A stretch of DNA of 64,000 nucleotides. Source: Sphaerosporella brunnea (Eukaryota > Ascomycota > Pezizomycetes > Pezizales > Pyronemataceae). Below are positions 53,719 through 64,000 of the stretch, piece by piece. Below the pieces are notes generated by a model. That model was not told where the DNA came from. It saw nothing but the letters and a program-made list of their open reading frames with translations, and ran no database searches. The position numbers and the translations under genes are program-made. Location: contig VXIS01000036.1 in NCBI GenBank assembly GCA_008704415.1, positions 124,001 to 188,000 of the forward strand, read 5' to 3'. Each line of letters opens with the position of its first letter. The first letter of the stretch is position 1.

Positions 53719-54889
53719 CCTCGCCGCCTTCCTACACGCCTGGGAGCGGAAGGTTTTTGCTGCTCTCCCCTTTGCGTAGATTTTGTTGCCTAAGCGCGTG
53801 GACTTTTTTATTATTTTTCTTATGCATTTCTTTTATTTTCTTTGTCGCTTGGTTGAGAGGGGAGGTGTGGAGTTGAATGGTGGGTTACTGAGCAGGCGGG
53901 AGTGGACAGAGTGAGAATGCATGACCGCACTCCTCACGCATGCCCATTAGAAGAAAAACCACACGGTATGCAGTCATTAGTACAGCGCCACTTAGAATAA
54001 ATGTACGTGATTTCCTCTATTGCAGCGGGCGTCAGGCATGGTGGTAGAGTGAAGCGCCGGCGTCGTCGCTGTTCTACTTGCTAAGACAAAAGTTACGAAC
54101 GATGTCATGACTACTGACCAAGGTTACTGAATATAACCTGAACGTAACTCCGTTCATGGGCAACACTACAAGCCATTGGCTGGCTAGAGTATCGTTCTTT
54201 TTGGAACGAAAGGCGGAGCGCCTTATGCAAAAGATGAGATTTTTTTGGCCAGTTAGGTATGAGTGACACATGATGGCTCGAAGGGCTCGGAGGAAGTAGT
54301 CTTTTCGAGGAGAAAGGGGTGCCGGCCGATCTCAGGAAATTGAGGGAAGGTAAAAGGAAGATGAGTTTTCCCGATTGCCAGGCACTGGAAGGCCAGTAGT
54401 TTGTAAGGGGTTTTTTTTTACTTATGGAGGGTGCGCCCTACCGGAAAGCCAGGTACTCATTGGCTGGAGTGCCTCGTGGAAAACCCCTAACCCACTCCTG
54501 TGTTCTCACTCGTTACCATACATTCCGGTTTGACGCTAATACCCTGAGGGGCGGGCTTCGGGGCATGCGAAGGCCCTGCTTTGGCACTGTGAGAGGGGGC
54601 TCAGTCTTGGACAATTGGTTGTTCAATAGATATTCGATCCAGTCTTTTTTTTCTAGTGTTGCATCCTTCAATTCCGCAAAGAAAAAAAAACAAACAAAAA
54701 ACCCGGGTATATATGATATATATCTCCCTGCACCACACACACAAGAAGGGGCAAAGAAAAAAAAAAAAAAAAAGAAAAAGAAAAAAAAAAAAAAAAAAGA
54801 AAAAGAAAAAAAAAAAACAAATGCCACACCACAGATGTCTATGTACTTTGCATGATCCAAACGGGGGGAGGGGGAGGGGGTCTAGCTCG
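53719..54889. other. gene-free stretch with poly-purine run
   Basis: No supported gene. The open frames at 54424-54855 (plus) and 54513-54860 (minus) exist only because of the long A-rich tract. Confidence 0.5.
54747..54819. repeat. poly(A) tract with G interruptions
   Basis: Long runs of A broken by single G in an AAAAAG pattern, just downstream of the desaturase stop codon (which is on the minus strand). Such tracts are slippage-prone and may be partly misassembled. Confidence 0.85.
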
Positions 54890-56267
54890 CTACAGATTAA
54901 ACTTCTTCCTGATATCCTCTTCGGTGAACGCGACCGTTTTGGTCCTCAACATATCCGCCAATTCCTTCTTTGACATTTTGATCTGCTCGCCCATCGGCAC
55001 CAGACACTCGGCCAGGTGGGCGTAGTCCTTCATCAACAGCCGGAAGGTGATCTCCAGATAGTCGATGTTGTGGAAGGTGAGCGCGCGGCCGGCGGCGTAT
55101 TGGCGCTTCGCCTTGAGGAGGGAGGCGGGGTGGTCGCGCCAGTGGCGACGGGGGTTGAGGTGGTGAGAGGTGTGGTAGCCGTCGTTGAAGCAGTAGCGAT
55201 TACTCTGTTCTCGGGGGTCAGTTATCAGCGCCGGCATGGGAGGACGCGGGGGGACTCACCGGCACATCGATCAAGGTGATGCTAGATCTAAACGCCGAGT
55301 CCGGCTCCTGCTCGTCCACAAACGCGTGTTGTCCCCAGTTCCCAGTCATCATCCCGATGCGCATGGTCAGCAGCGGCAGGGCAAGCACGAACAGCGACGG
55401 CTGCCACTGCCACCGCCACAGGCCGACCACGAAGGCGTAGCTGGTGACTTCCGACAGGAAGGCGCGGATGCCGAGCCCGTACCGGCCTTTGCGGATGAAG
55501 TAGTATGGAAGCTCTAACCAGACACAGAATAGGAAGCGCCCGACGTAGTGGAGGAAATGGCTGATCTCGTCGCGCTGGTAGCGGATGGTGGAGCTGAGAT
55601 CGTCTGGGCCGTTGCCTTCGACGTGGTGGTGCTTGACGTGGTGGTAGAAATACGAGTCCCAGGTGTGGCCCATCAGCGGCTCGAGGATGTAGGGGAAGGT
55701 GTGGTCGAGCCAGGCCCAGGAAGGCGCGAGGACGCCGCCGTTGTGGATGTGGTTGTGCAGCATCAGGGTGAAGGCGCCGCAGTAAAAGAGCTGCATCAGG
55801 TAGTGTGCGACTCCGTGGATCCACGTGAAGTTGCGATACAGATACACCGCGCTGGGCACCGACGTCGAGAGGTAGATGAGGATATGCGTCAAGAAGACGA
55901 TGTCGGTTTTTCGCCGCACGACTCCCGAGGCCCACGCGACGTACGGGTGCAGGAGATATTTTTTTATCGGCTCGGGGAGCTTCTCGAGGTCTTTCGCGTC
56001 CCAGCCGGCGAACACCTGGGGCTCGAAGCGATCGCTGCTTTCATCGCTGAGGTGCTGAAGAAGCGCGTAATCGTCTTTATCGCCCGTATCGTCGCCGTCG
56101 ACATTTCCGTTGGCGACGTCGCGCAGCAAGTTCTCGAGCAGAAGCGAGTCCTGTCGCGTCAGAAAGGGGTTGATTTTAGCTTCTGAGGGGTTCGGCTCGG
56201 CGGCAGCTTCGGGCAAAGTTTTCTTCGCTCTCGACTTTAGCAGCGCGGGTATTTTGGTGAAATCCAT
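54890..56267 (-). CDS. membrane fatty-acid desaturase family protein
   Basis: Exon 1 is 55260-56267 and exon 2 is 54890-55204; the intron of 55 nt is GTGAGT...CAG. The open frame upstream of ATG 56267 is promoter and leader, with a TATATATA about 65 bp before the ATG. 440 aa. The three histidine boxes of integral-membrane desaturases are present: HNHIH (171-175), HHVKHHH (209-215) and, only after splicing, HTSHH (347-351) in NDGYHTSHHLNP. Hydrophobic pairs flank them (IVFLTHILIYLSTSVPSAVY; LFVLALPLLTMRIGMM). The first 110 residues are acidic and soluble. These enzymes insert double bonds into acyl chains in the ER using di-iron; the substrate and position are not evident. Confidence 0.85.
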
Positions 56268-58609
56268 AATTTTGTCGCGTCGATGGGGTTGGAGGAAAGA
56301 AATAATAGAAAGTGGAGGGGGTGGCGTAATATATATACTCTCTCGGGCCACGCAGCAGCAGCACCTCCTGAATGCCGGCCTTAGCAGATATCTGAGGCCG
56401 TCTGTGCTTTCCTTGTTACCGGAACAGGGGTGGGGATCTTGCCGGACCCGACGTTGAACTAAGCTTTTGCAGCGGATGCAGCGTTGCCGTGCAGATCGAA
56501 CCCTGCCCGTCGGATCTAACCGAGAGACAGTGTGTTGTACAGCGCGGAAGTCTATCTGGCGGCTGTCTAGCCGCGGAACGTCAGAGGAGCAATTAATAAT
56601 AGCGCCCGCAAAGAGCGCGTTTGTTGGGACTGAGGCAACGTGTGTAACCAAGCGTCTGAAAAGGGAAGCTGCAACCGCGACTTCTCAATTTCACGCAAGG
56701 CTTGGAAGCCCAGCTCGAGGTCCATGCGGGCAGATTCTGTGCTGCACGCCAAGGATCAAAAGTGGCAGCACTCCAACCGCCAAGGACCTCAAATCCAAAT
56801 CCCGCGTCACACTTCGCAATTAGAAACCGAAGGCTGGGGGTGGGATGAAACGGTGAGAGCGTGTACACTCCGGACAAAGCAAAGGAATTGGTTCGCCAGC
56901 CAGCTGTGTAACCGCATGCTGCCTAACGTGTCCTTGCAGGGTCTGGAACACAGGGTTGCAAATCTGTGGGGTAGCACATGTGGGGGTGCATGCCAATCGG
57001 TCCGTTTCCGCCCGCGTTAAACTTACCAAACATTATGCATGCGGGGGTGTCGATCATTTTATTTCGATGTGACCAGCCGGTGGAGTGGGGGCCCTGCATG
57101 CATAACGAAAGTCGCTCGCATATGGAATACGGTCGTCGGCAGCCGAGTACGACGGCAAGAAAACCCCGCGGATATGGTTGCGGAGCTATCTACTCTAGAC
57201 TGCTATCGAAAAAGCAAACATTAAACACTTGGAGTTCGCACTACTACTCGGGTATGGAAGTTCGAATCGGGAATGGGTCTGGATCGAAAAATAAGCGCAG
57301 CTGAACAGCGCTATATATGCCTACAAAAGGTGATGCACGAGGTGGAACAAAAAATCCATCGTAGATCGGCGCTACATAGCCAAAACACACCACACATTCC
57401 ACAAAGAAGCCAGTGAACTCTCCGGCTATTCGCACAATTGAATCCTTCACATCATTAGCTTTCATTTGACCTCTTATATGTGAAATTTGGATGACATTTG
57501 GTTGAGAACGAAGCGTTTGTTGATGTCGTCGTCGCGCCTCGCTCCAGTGGTGTTGTGGCGCCGCGGACCTCACTTCCGCCTTCACCGACGTCAACAGCAC
57601 GACGTCTTGGCTTTTTATACCCTCCTTAATTGTGTTCACTATGTACTGACCTCCAGACCTCACCCCGCTGATTCACAACCCCTGTAGTTTTTTCCAATTA
57701 TCGCTTCCATACCCGAGTACCACCACGAGTCATGCAGGAAATGTGTTTGCTCATGCACCGATTGTGCGCAGCCGTTTCCTGCAAGGCTCCCCCACGACCC
57801 CCCACGACCCAGACCCCCACTTTCTGCCCCCCCCCCCCACTCCCCCATCTTCCCCGTATCCTCCGTCCCGCTGCAAACCGAATAGTGTCGTCACCAGGCC
57901 TCCCGACGATGTAGCTCGAGTGTGGCCGGACGCATGTACTCTACACCCCACACACTCCACAACAGCTGGGAGCACGTTCATCCCGCACCATCCCGCACCA
58001 CGGCACTGGGTAGGCTCCAGTCCAAAGCGTCTGTTTAGTTATGCGTGCGCAGAGCTTTTGGGGGGGGGGGGGGGCAGGGGGGTGCGTAGGGTTTTCTGCC
58101 TGGCTGGGAATACTATATAAGATCTAGGTAGGATTGCGGACCAGGTGTTCGCCAGTTTCACAGCTGCAAACACGATAGATCACTCGGTATCCACTCATAC
58201 ACTCGGTCACTCGGGCACTCGAGCACCACTCGGTCACTCGGTTATGCCTTCTCACGTTCCGGCTGAAGCTGAAGCTGCGCAAGATGTGCATACTTGTATA
58301 TCCCCCCTACGCGACGGTAATGCGCTTCTTTCTTACCTGGGCGGTGGCTGATCGTATTGTACCTAGCGGCGCATGTGCAACCTACAAAGACGCCGACAAA
58401 GACGCCGACAAAGACGAAGACGAAGACGAAGCAACAAAGCTACGGACTACAGCGATGGCTGGCGCAGGGTACGGACGAAGAAGGGGTAGTGGTGTATGCA
58501 CATTGTAATTCCGTTTGATTCCGCAGCTAGTCTCCGTGGCGAGACCAATTCCCAGATATTACAAACGCCCGATCCGTCTCTCTATGTGAAGTGAATAGGT
58601 ACTCAATAC
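56268..58609. other. gene-free stretch with one MITE
   Basis: Upstream of the desaturase and downstream of the ubiquitin-like gene. It holds the TA-flanked element at 57247-57717, a C run (57828-57838), a G run (58060-58074), and a TCACTCGG-rich stretch at 58178-58240. Confidence 0.5.
57247..57717. mobile_element. 471-bp TA-flanked inverted-repeat element
   Basis: Ends CTCGGGTATGGAAG and CTTCCATACCCGAG are perfect 14-bp inverted repeats flanked by TA (57245-57246 and 57718-57719), a mariner-type signature. One minus-strand frame (57244-57663, GTG start) is open for nearly the whole length but shows no transposase motif. Confidence 0.75.
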
Positions 58610-60119
58610 CTAAGGGACGATCATTCCACCCCACTCAAAGACGCACAGCTCCTCGCCGATCTTGGGGCGCTCCTTCTCCTCGAGGATGTAGTGGGCAATA
58701 GCGTACTCGCTGATCGGCTGAAACATGCTTCTGCGGGCGTCGATGAAGCTGATGTTGCTCATGAGCACGAAGCAGCGGACGATGCGGATTTTCGCCTCGG
58801 ACTTGGCGTAGACCTTCATGTCCGCCGCGGCGCTGTACTCGGCCGGGGTGAGGAAGCGGACGGCGATCGCGTCGGTGCGCAGCAGCTGCGGCCCCCAGAA
58901 CGTGATGAAGTCCTGGCGCTCCTTGAGCGGGAACCCGCACATGCCCATGATCTTGTGGATGAAGTCCGGGAACGAGTCGAGGCGCACCATGAACTGCCAC
59001 GGCCGGCACGTGTTGATCGGCTTGTCGCGCGCGTGGTGCTCCGCGTCCCAGAAAAGGTAGGCGGCCTCTTGGCCGCGCGACGTCCTGAGGCGTCCGCTCT
59101 TGGCCGCGGTGACCTCCCACTCGACTGTGCGCACGTAGCCGCGCTTCAGCGCCGACTGACGGAACGGTATGACGGTCGGCGGGTTCACATACGTAAAGTC
59201 GAATCCGACAGACAGCGTCAGGCGGACAAGGACCTCGGAGCCGTCTTTGGTGGGGTAGATGGTGATGACGGGCTTTCCGCCGTGCATCGAGCGACACATG
59301 ATCACGGACTGGCCACACTGGAAGGAGTAGTGGCCGAGGGTGCGGCCGGGCTCCAGCTGCTTTCCGCTGAAGATGAACCTGATGCGTTCAGGCGCTGGCG
59401 GGTTTCCACACTTCTCCAACGCCATCTTGATGAAATCATCCGTGGTGGTGTACGGCTCCAGTTCGAAAAGCGTGACATACTTGCCCGCAAGGTCCCTGAC
59501 AAAGATCTGCATGTATAATCTGCGGGGGCCCTCTGGATCCGAAACCTCGGCCGAGACGCTGCTGGGGGCTTTGGCAGGAGTCTCCTCCTTCTCCTTCTCC
59601 TTCTCATCGGCCGAGGCGCTGCTGGGGGCTTTGGCAGGAGTCTCCTCCTTCTCCTTCTCCTTCTCATCGGCCGAGACGCTGCTGGGGGCTTTGTCAGGAG
59701 TCTCCTCCTTCTCCTTCTCCTTCTCATCGGCCGCTCCAACCTTCCCCTCATCATTCAACCCCAACGCCTTCTTCCTAGCGCTCTGCGAGCGGGTGATGGC
59801 ACGCGTCTGGCAGCAAGACACCTGGAAGTGGTTGTCCATGGCGAGATAAAGGGGCCAGAGCCTGCCAAGGACCTTTCCGCCATCGAGAGTGATCAGCAAG
59901 TCCTGCGACTCACGTCCAGGAAAAAATTCGTCGCGTAGGAGCCCAACGAACGTATCCCAGTCCTTGACCGCGGCGACCGGGAGCGAAAGATCCGAGAGCT
60001 TACTGGGGACGGGTCCGTGGCTAGTGATGCGGATGAACTGAGCACGGCGGGTTAGCGGATTAGCTACGGCATAAAGAGCGGCGTCTTACGCCTTGAGCAG
60101 CCTTCTGCTTGGGCGGCAT
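58610..60119 (-). CDS. ubiquitin-like-domain protein with C-terminal extension
   Basis: Exon 1 (60090-60119) encodes MPPKQKAAQG; a 52-nt intron (GTAAGA...CTCAG) leads to exon 2 (58610-60037); 485 aa. Residues 11-100 form an unrecognised region (FIRITSHGPVPSKLSDLSLP...). Residues 113-173 are three 20-residue repeats of ADEKEKEKEETPAKAPSSVS type. Residues 185-261 are a ubiquitin-like domain (LYMQIFVRDLAGKYVTLFEL; FIFSGKQLEPGRTLGHYSFQ) ending CRSMHGG, keeping the lysine equivalent to ubiquitin K48. The following 220 residues (KPVITIYP...SVGFDFTYVNPP...AAYLFWDAE) resemble the C-terminal part of fungal ubiquitin-family proteins I have seen but whose function is unknown. Whether the chain is cut after Gly-Gly is open. 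Confidence 0.8.
59550..59733 (-). repeat. 60-bp coding tandem repeat, three copies
   Basis: Exact 60-bp period; successive units differ by only one or two bases (for example GGCAGGAG versus GTCAGGAG). Each unit encodes a Glu/Lys-rich stretch and APSSVSADEK. The near-identity implies recent copy-number change. Confidence 0.9.
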
Positions 60120-60791
60120 TCTTGGTGGATGTGTGTCCGTTCGTGAAGCTGGAGAGATAAGGACGAAACAGATTTGAAGTGGGTAAAGGTGGCGAGGATC
60201 GTGGGGTGGGTCGTGGGGGTAGGGTCGTGTGAGGAGGGGGAAAGATTGGCGGCGGCGGCAGTATTTGAGGGGAAGGCGGCTGGTCCTCACTTGACCGACA
60301 TTGAATTGGTCAAGAAGTTTCCAGTTAGACCAGTGATTCTCCATGATTCAGCTCCCTCCAGCTACTCGTGCCCTCGTGCCATAGGTAGAATATTGGGCGG
60401 CGATATGCAGAGTTCACCCAAAAGAACGGGGATCGCACCAGTAATATCCAATCCTTCGCCTTCACTACTACGTCCACAGGCTTAGGGCTTGAGCGAATGA
60501 CCCCGCGATTTCCTGCCTCAACAGACAAACCATCTTCCTCTGCAGTAACCGCAGATACCAACCACCTGATGAACGGCCTTCATCACATGTGATCACTCGG
60601 TCGTATTTTGGCTAGAACCTGTAATCGTTTCCTCAGGGCGCGCTTGGATATGTTCGGTGGACATTCCTCTCTTCCAACCCAACCAGAAAAAGCTCGGAAT
60701 CACGCAGCAGCACTCATCATATAATCATATCATCGTTAAGGTATCACAGCCACAGCAAAAGGAAAGAAAAGAAGGGTATCAAATGAGCAAT
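60120..60791. other. intergenic region
   Basis: Promoter side of the ubiquitin-like gene and 3' side of the peptidase gene. No further gene seen. Confidence 0.5.
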
Positions 60792-62685
60792 TCACCAAAC
60801 GCCTCCGGGAATCCTCGGATTCCACGTCGCCTCCGCCGCCTCCACTTGCACACCCCACGGCTCCGCATCCGCCGCACACTCACCAACGCCGACCGTTCCC
60901 TCGGCGAAATACCTGCCAATCACCCTCGCGACACACGCGCTCGGCGCAGAAAGCGAGCAATGCCCCGGATTATCCTGCACCAGCAATCCCGCGCCCTCAA
61001 AGCGCTCCTTCATCTTCTGCGCATTCCTCAGCGGGGTGACAGGGTCCAGCTTCGTGGACACGAAAAGGATAGGAACACTCGTGTTCGCGCCCCAAGGCTG
61101 CTGGTTCCACCCCGTGAGGTTTCCGTCGCGCCACGGCAGCAGGCCGCGCGCAGGGGAGTGGTACCCGGTACACGCCATTTGTATCTTCGCCCAGTTGCCA
61201 CCAATGAGTGCAGACTGTTGTTGTAGCTCTTTGACATATTCGGCGAACTGGGTAAGCGTGGCGTCGTTGCCGGCGCCGTCTTGGCAGAGGATGTTGAAGT
61301 CCGCTTCGGAGCCTGTGTTGGGCCTGAGGTCGAGGGCGCACTCGCACGAGAACGGCGGGTGGATCAGGTCCGCGACCTTTGCGGCGTCACCGGCTTCGAG
61401 AGCGGCGAGTGCTGCGGCTGCGAGCGGGAAGCGCTGGATTGGGTTGTACAAAGACCAGAAGAAAAGGGTTCTGATGTCGGCATCTGAGATCCAGTCGGGG
61501 GCTTTGTCGCCGAGGACTGGCACGGGCTCCTGCGTGGCTTCGAGGAGGCGGGTGACGCGGGACTTTATTGCAGAGAGGGTTTCAGCGTGGAGAGGGCAGG
61601 CGGAGGTCTTGGCGCAGTAGGTGAAGAAGGACTCGATAACGCCATCTGCATCCTGGAGGTTGGTGCGCCAGCCGCCGATGTAATAGTCGTCCATATCCAC
61701 GACTCCATCGAGTACCAGCCGTTCCACGCGGTCAGGGTACATAGTCGCGAACGTCTGCCCCAGCGCCGTGCCGTACGAGAACCCCCAGTAGCGCAATCCC
61801 TTCTTGCTTCCATCGACACCCAGGCGGTTCCACGAGGCTTCGACGATGGCAAGCATATCCCTAGCAACATTGGGGGTGCCGTCGAAGTCCGCTCCCGAGC
61901 CAGCCTCGATCCTGTTACCGCACACAGCACCCAGCGAAGCAGCACGCGCGTACTCAACAGCCAAATCAAATCCATCGGACGAGTAACCAGCCACCCTACC
62001 ACCCGACCTCAACGCCCAAACCGAGCGTGCAGAGTCGTCAGGGAAGCAAGAAGTCGCAGGGGTGGTGTTGTTGATGCCTCTCGGATCAAAGCCGATCACA
62101 CTGTGCGTAGCCCCGACGATTGACTGGATCCGCTTTCCCATGGTGAGCGCAAACTCGACGCCGCTGCCGCCGGGTCCGCCGGGATTGAGCAGCACCGGTC
62201 CGTCCCATTCCGGCGAGGACTCTGGCACTGAGGCGGGGATCTTGGTCATCGCTATCGCGACGGTGCGAGGGTCCGAGGGGGAGGTCCAGTCGAGCGGGAC
62301 TTGTAAACGTGCGCACTCGAGGCCGTCGAAGCAGGGGTACCAGCGGAGGTCAGGGGTGGGCGTGATCTAGAGCTGCGTCAACAACTCCCCTGAGCCAGCA
62401 GAAGAAGAAGAAGAAGGACAAGAGGAAGAAGCTTACGCCAGACCATTTAAACGGCCTCTCGCTCAGAACAGTAGCAGCCTGAGGCTTCAGGATGCCAGAG
62501 TACCAGCCCGTCAACGCCCAAGCCGTCATGGTAGCAACGCCGACAGCAACGGCAGCGCGTTTCGCCAGGGTGAGCAGTTTAATCCTCCTCGCATTATTCG
62601 GAGCAGAACGCACAAAATCGACACGGTCGGGCGGGACGTAGTATGCCTTCTCGTCGGGGCGGGGGACGCGAGAAATGGGCGGCAT
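60792..62685 (-). CDS. membrane-anchored S33 peptidase (tripeptidyl-aminopeptidase-like alpha/beta hydrolase)
   Basis: Exon 1 is 62437-62685 and exon 2 is 60792-62366; the 70-nt intron is GTAAGC...CTCTAG. 607 aa from ATG 62685. Residues 40-75 give one hydrophobic segment after a basic stretch (RRIKLLTLAKRAAVAVGVAT), i.e. a signal anchor. The splice creates ITPTPDLRWYPC and CARLQVPLDW, the typical entry to this family. Catalytic residues: Ser280 in WGFSYGTALG, Asp524 in VSTKLDPVTP, His552 in DNPGHCSLS; the oxyanion-region motif LNPGGPGGSG is present. The C-terminal lid/TAP-like domain is intact. Relatives cleave short peptides from the N-terminus outside the cell or in the secretory path; the exact substrate is not known. 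Confidence 0.88.
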
Positions 62686-63036
62686 TTTTGCTGTCGATTC
62701 TGTCGAGGACAGCAATCCGAGGGAAAGTGAAGCAGAGGAGAAGAAGAAGAAGAGCTGTCGTTGAATTTAAGTTGCCGACCACCCGGCAGGCAGCGCATGC
62801 ACGGCCCCACCCATTTTTTATTTTTTTATTTTTAATTTATTTTTAATTTAATTTGCTTTCGTTTGCATTCCAGCCGCATGGTGCATCCACCAGTGGCAGT
62901 TTTGTGCATGCTGCTTCCAACGGCGGATAAAACCCATGATTGGGGTGCGGAATATGGCTTCGAGCAAGAAACCTGACCACTCACGCCGCAGCCCGTGGCC
63001 ACGCCAAGCACTAGGCAGCACTCTTCTCCTTTCCCC

Positions 63037-63119
63037 TCTCCATCATCACCGTCATCACCACCACCACCATCATCATCACCACCACCATCATCATCATCAT
63101 CACCACCACCACCACCACC
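63037..63119 (+). repeat. CAC/CAT trinucleotide repeat in a 5' leader
   Basis: About 25 imperfect CAC/CAT triplets end at the ATG of the EBP-like gene. The tract is in the presumed 5' UTR; in another frame it would encode poly-His, but that frame is not the gene. Confidence 0.85.
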
Positions 63120-63880
63120 ATGTCCACGCCATCCCTAATCTCAACAACCAGCGTCCTCTCGCTCTCCCTCACCGTGCTGCTCCTCGGGGCAGCCTACCTG
63201 GCCTCACTCCTCGCGCTGCCCAAATCGACGACGGCAAAAACGCGCGCAATCTACATCTGGCACATCTTCGACGGGATGACGCACCTGGTGCTCGAGGGTT
63301 CGTTCCTGTACTACTCGCTGCTGAGCTGCTCATCCGAGGCGGCGGCGTCGGTAAGCACGCCAACGCTGTACGGGAACGCGGCGGTGTCGTGCGGCGCCCG
63401 CTACTCCTCTGCGCCGCTGGCCCAGCTGTGGCAGGAATACGCGCGCGCAGATGTGCGCTGGGCCGTGGCGGACGTGGGGATAGTGTGTATAGAGCTTGTG
63501 ACGGTGCTGCTGGGCGGGCCGGCCGCGCTGTGGATTGCAGCGATGGTGCGGAAGGGAGAGGCGCGCCAGTGGTTCTGGATCAGTGTTTTGGCTGTGGCCG
63601 AGATCTATGGTGGGTGGATGACGTTTGCGCCTGAGTGGATCAGCGGGAATAATGCGCTGGTGACTGGGAATTGGATGTATAAGTAAGCCCCCCCTCCCCC
63701 CCCAAGCCCACCCCGGAGTGTGGATGGTATTGATGCGTTTGTCCTAGGTGGCTCTATCTCGCCTTCTTCAACGGCCTTTGGGTCGTTATCCCGCTGTGGC
63801 TGCTGTGGGAGGCGTACTGGCAAATGGTGCCGGCGACGGAAGCGGCGATGAAAGCGCAGACGGGAAAGAAGAGAAACTAA
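63120..63880 (+). CDS. EBP-like / EXPERA-domain membrane protein
   Basis: Exon 1 is 63120-63682 and exon 2 is 63748-63880; the 65-nt intron is GTAAGC...CCTAG and splits the lysine codon in MYKWLYLAFF. 231 aa, with four to five hydrophobic segments. The EBP (delta8-delta7 sterol isomerase) catalytic pattern is visible: H55 and E59 in DGMTHLVLEG, E125 in VCIELVTVL, N196 and W199 in FFNGLWVVIP. The C-terminus is basic (KAQTGKKRN), like an ER retrieval tail. In animals and plants EBP isomerises sterol double bonds; ascomycetes normally use the unrelated Erg2, so the substrate of this fungal version is open. The next 120 bp show no gene. Confidence 0.82.
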
Positions 63881-64000
63881 AAACTAGCCTCTACCTTGTA
63901 CCCATTCATTTCACGTAGTAGTTCAAGTTAGCTGTGGAGAAAGACTAATACCCGGAGAATTGACTGGTGGTTAAGATTATCCTCATCAATCCACTCCGAG

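Noticed and set aside
54424..54860. Lys-rich and Phe-rich ORFs on both strands
   Set aside because: Produced by the A-rich tract at 54747-54819.
55548..56186. 212-codon plus-strand ORF opposite the desaturase gene
   Set aside because: Antisense of exon 1 with its histidine boxes; a GC-rich shadow frame.
58691..59518. 275-codon plus-strand ORF opposite the ubiquitin-like gene
   Set aside because: Antisense shadow of a supported coding region.
62936..63634. 232-codon ORF with a poly-His run
   Set aside because: Created by the CAC/CAT repeat in a frame different from the EBP-like gene; the downstream part has no domain.

Overview
The window looks like a repeat-rich piece of a filamentous ascomycete (Pezizomycotina) chromosome. 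Protein-coding genes are split by short introns (48-100 nt) with GT...AG ends. The mobile elements are typical of such genomes: a Ty3/gypsy chromovirus, RNase H-bearing LINEs of the Tad/I type, Tc1/mariner and hAT relics, and a decayed SesB-NACHT NLR gene of the kind these fungi carry in large numbers. The species cannot be named from the sequence. No rRNA, CRISPR or bacterial-style operon was seen.

Layout. 1-3.1 kb: no supported gene. 3.1-4.1 kb (minus): a secreted Thr/Tyr/Pro repeat protein with two introns. 4.1-13.6 kb: gene-poor, with a small inverted-repeat element, two hAT-type MITEs with perfect 8-bp target duplications, and a 5'-truncated LINE (minus). 13.6-17.95 kb: an NLR pseudogene (N-terminal region, SesB-like hydrolase, NACHT) broken by tandem repeats and another hAT MITE. 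17.95-25.8 kb: an almost intact chromovirus (512-bp LTRs, 5-bp TSD, complete Pol, damaged Gag). 26.3-28.1 kb: a predicted mitochondrial protein of unknown function. 28.1-33.4 kb: LINE remnants, a hAT MITE, and a Tc1/mariner element with telomere-like inverted repeats that itself received two MITEs. 33.9-35.6 kb: a frameshifted multipass membrane-protein gene. 36-39.8 kb: LINE and hAT transposase debris.

41-46.3 kb is a gene island: a secreted type I phosphodiesterase/nucleotide-pyrophosphatase-like enzyme, a 105-aa conserved-looking protein, a STEEP1-like zinc protein and a 149-aa unknown. After a MITE-bearing gap come a caspase-like protein (48.6-49.9 kb), a hAT MITE, an ORF1-only LINE derivative (51-52 kb) and a hAT relic (53 kb). 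The right end (54.9-63.9 kb) holds a fatty-acid desaturase, a ubiquitin-like-domain protein, a membrane-anchored S33 peptidase and an EBP-like (EXPERA) membrane protein.

The genes do not form one pathway. The right end is ordinary host sequence, while 8-40 kb and 46-54 kb are accessory, transposon-shaped sequence. The main novelties are a multi-copy hAT MITE family, a nested mariner/MITE block, an ORF1-only LINE lineage, a chromovirus with an AT-hook in Gag and a chromodomain in Pol, and a ubiquitin-like domain ending in Gly-Gly inside a longer protein.
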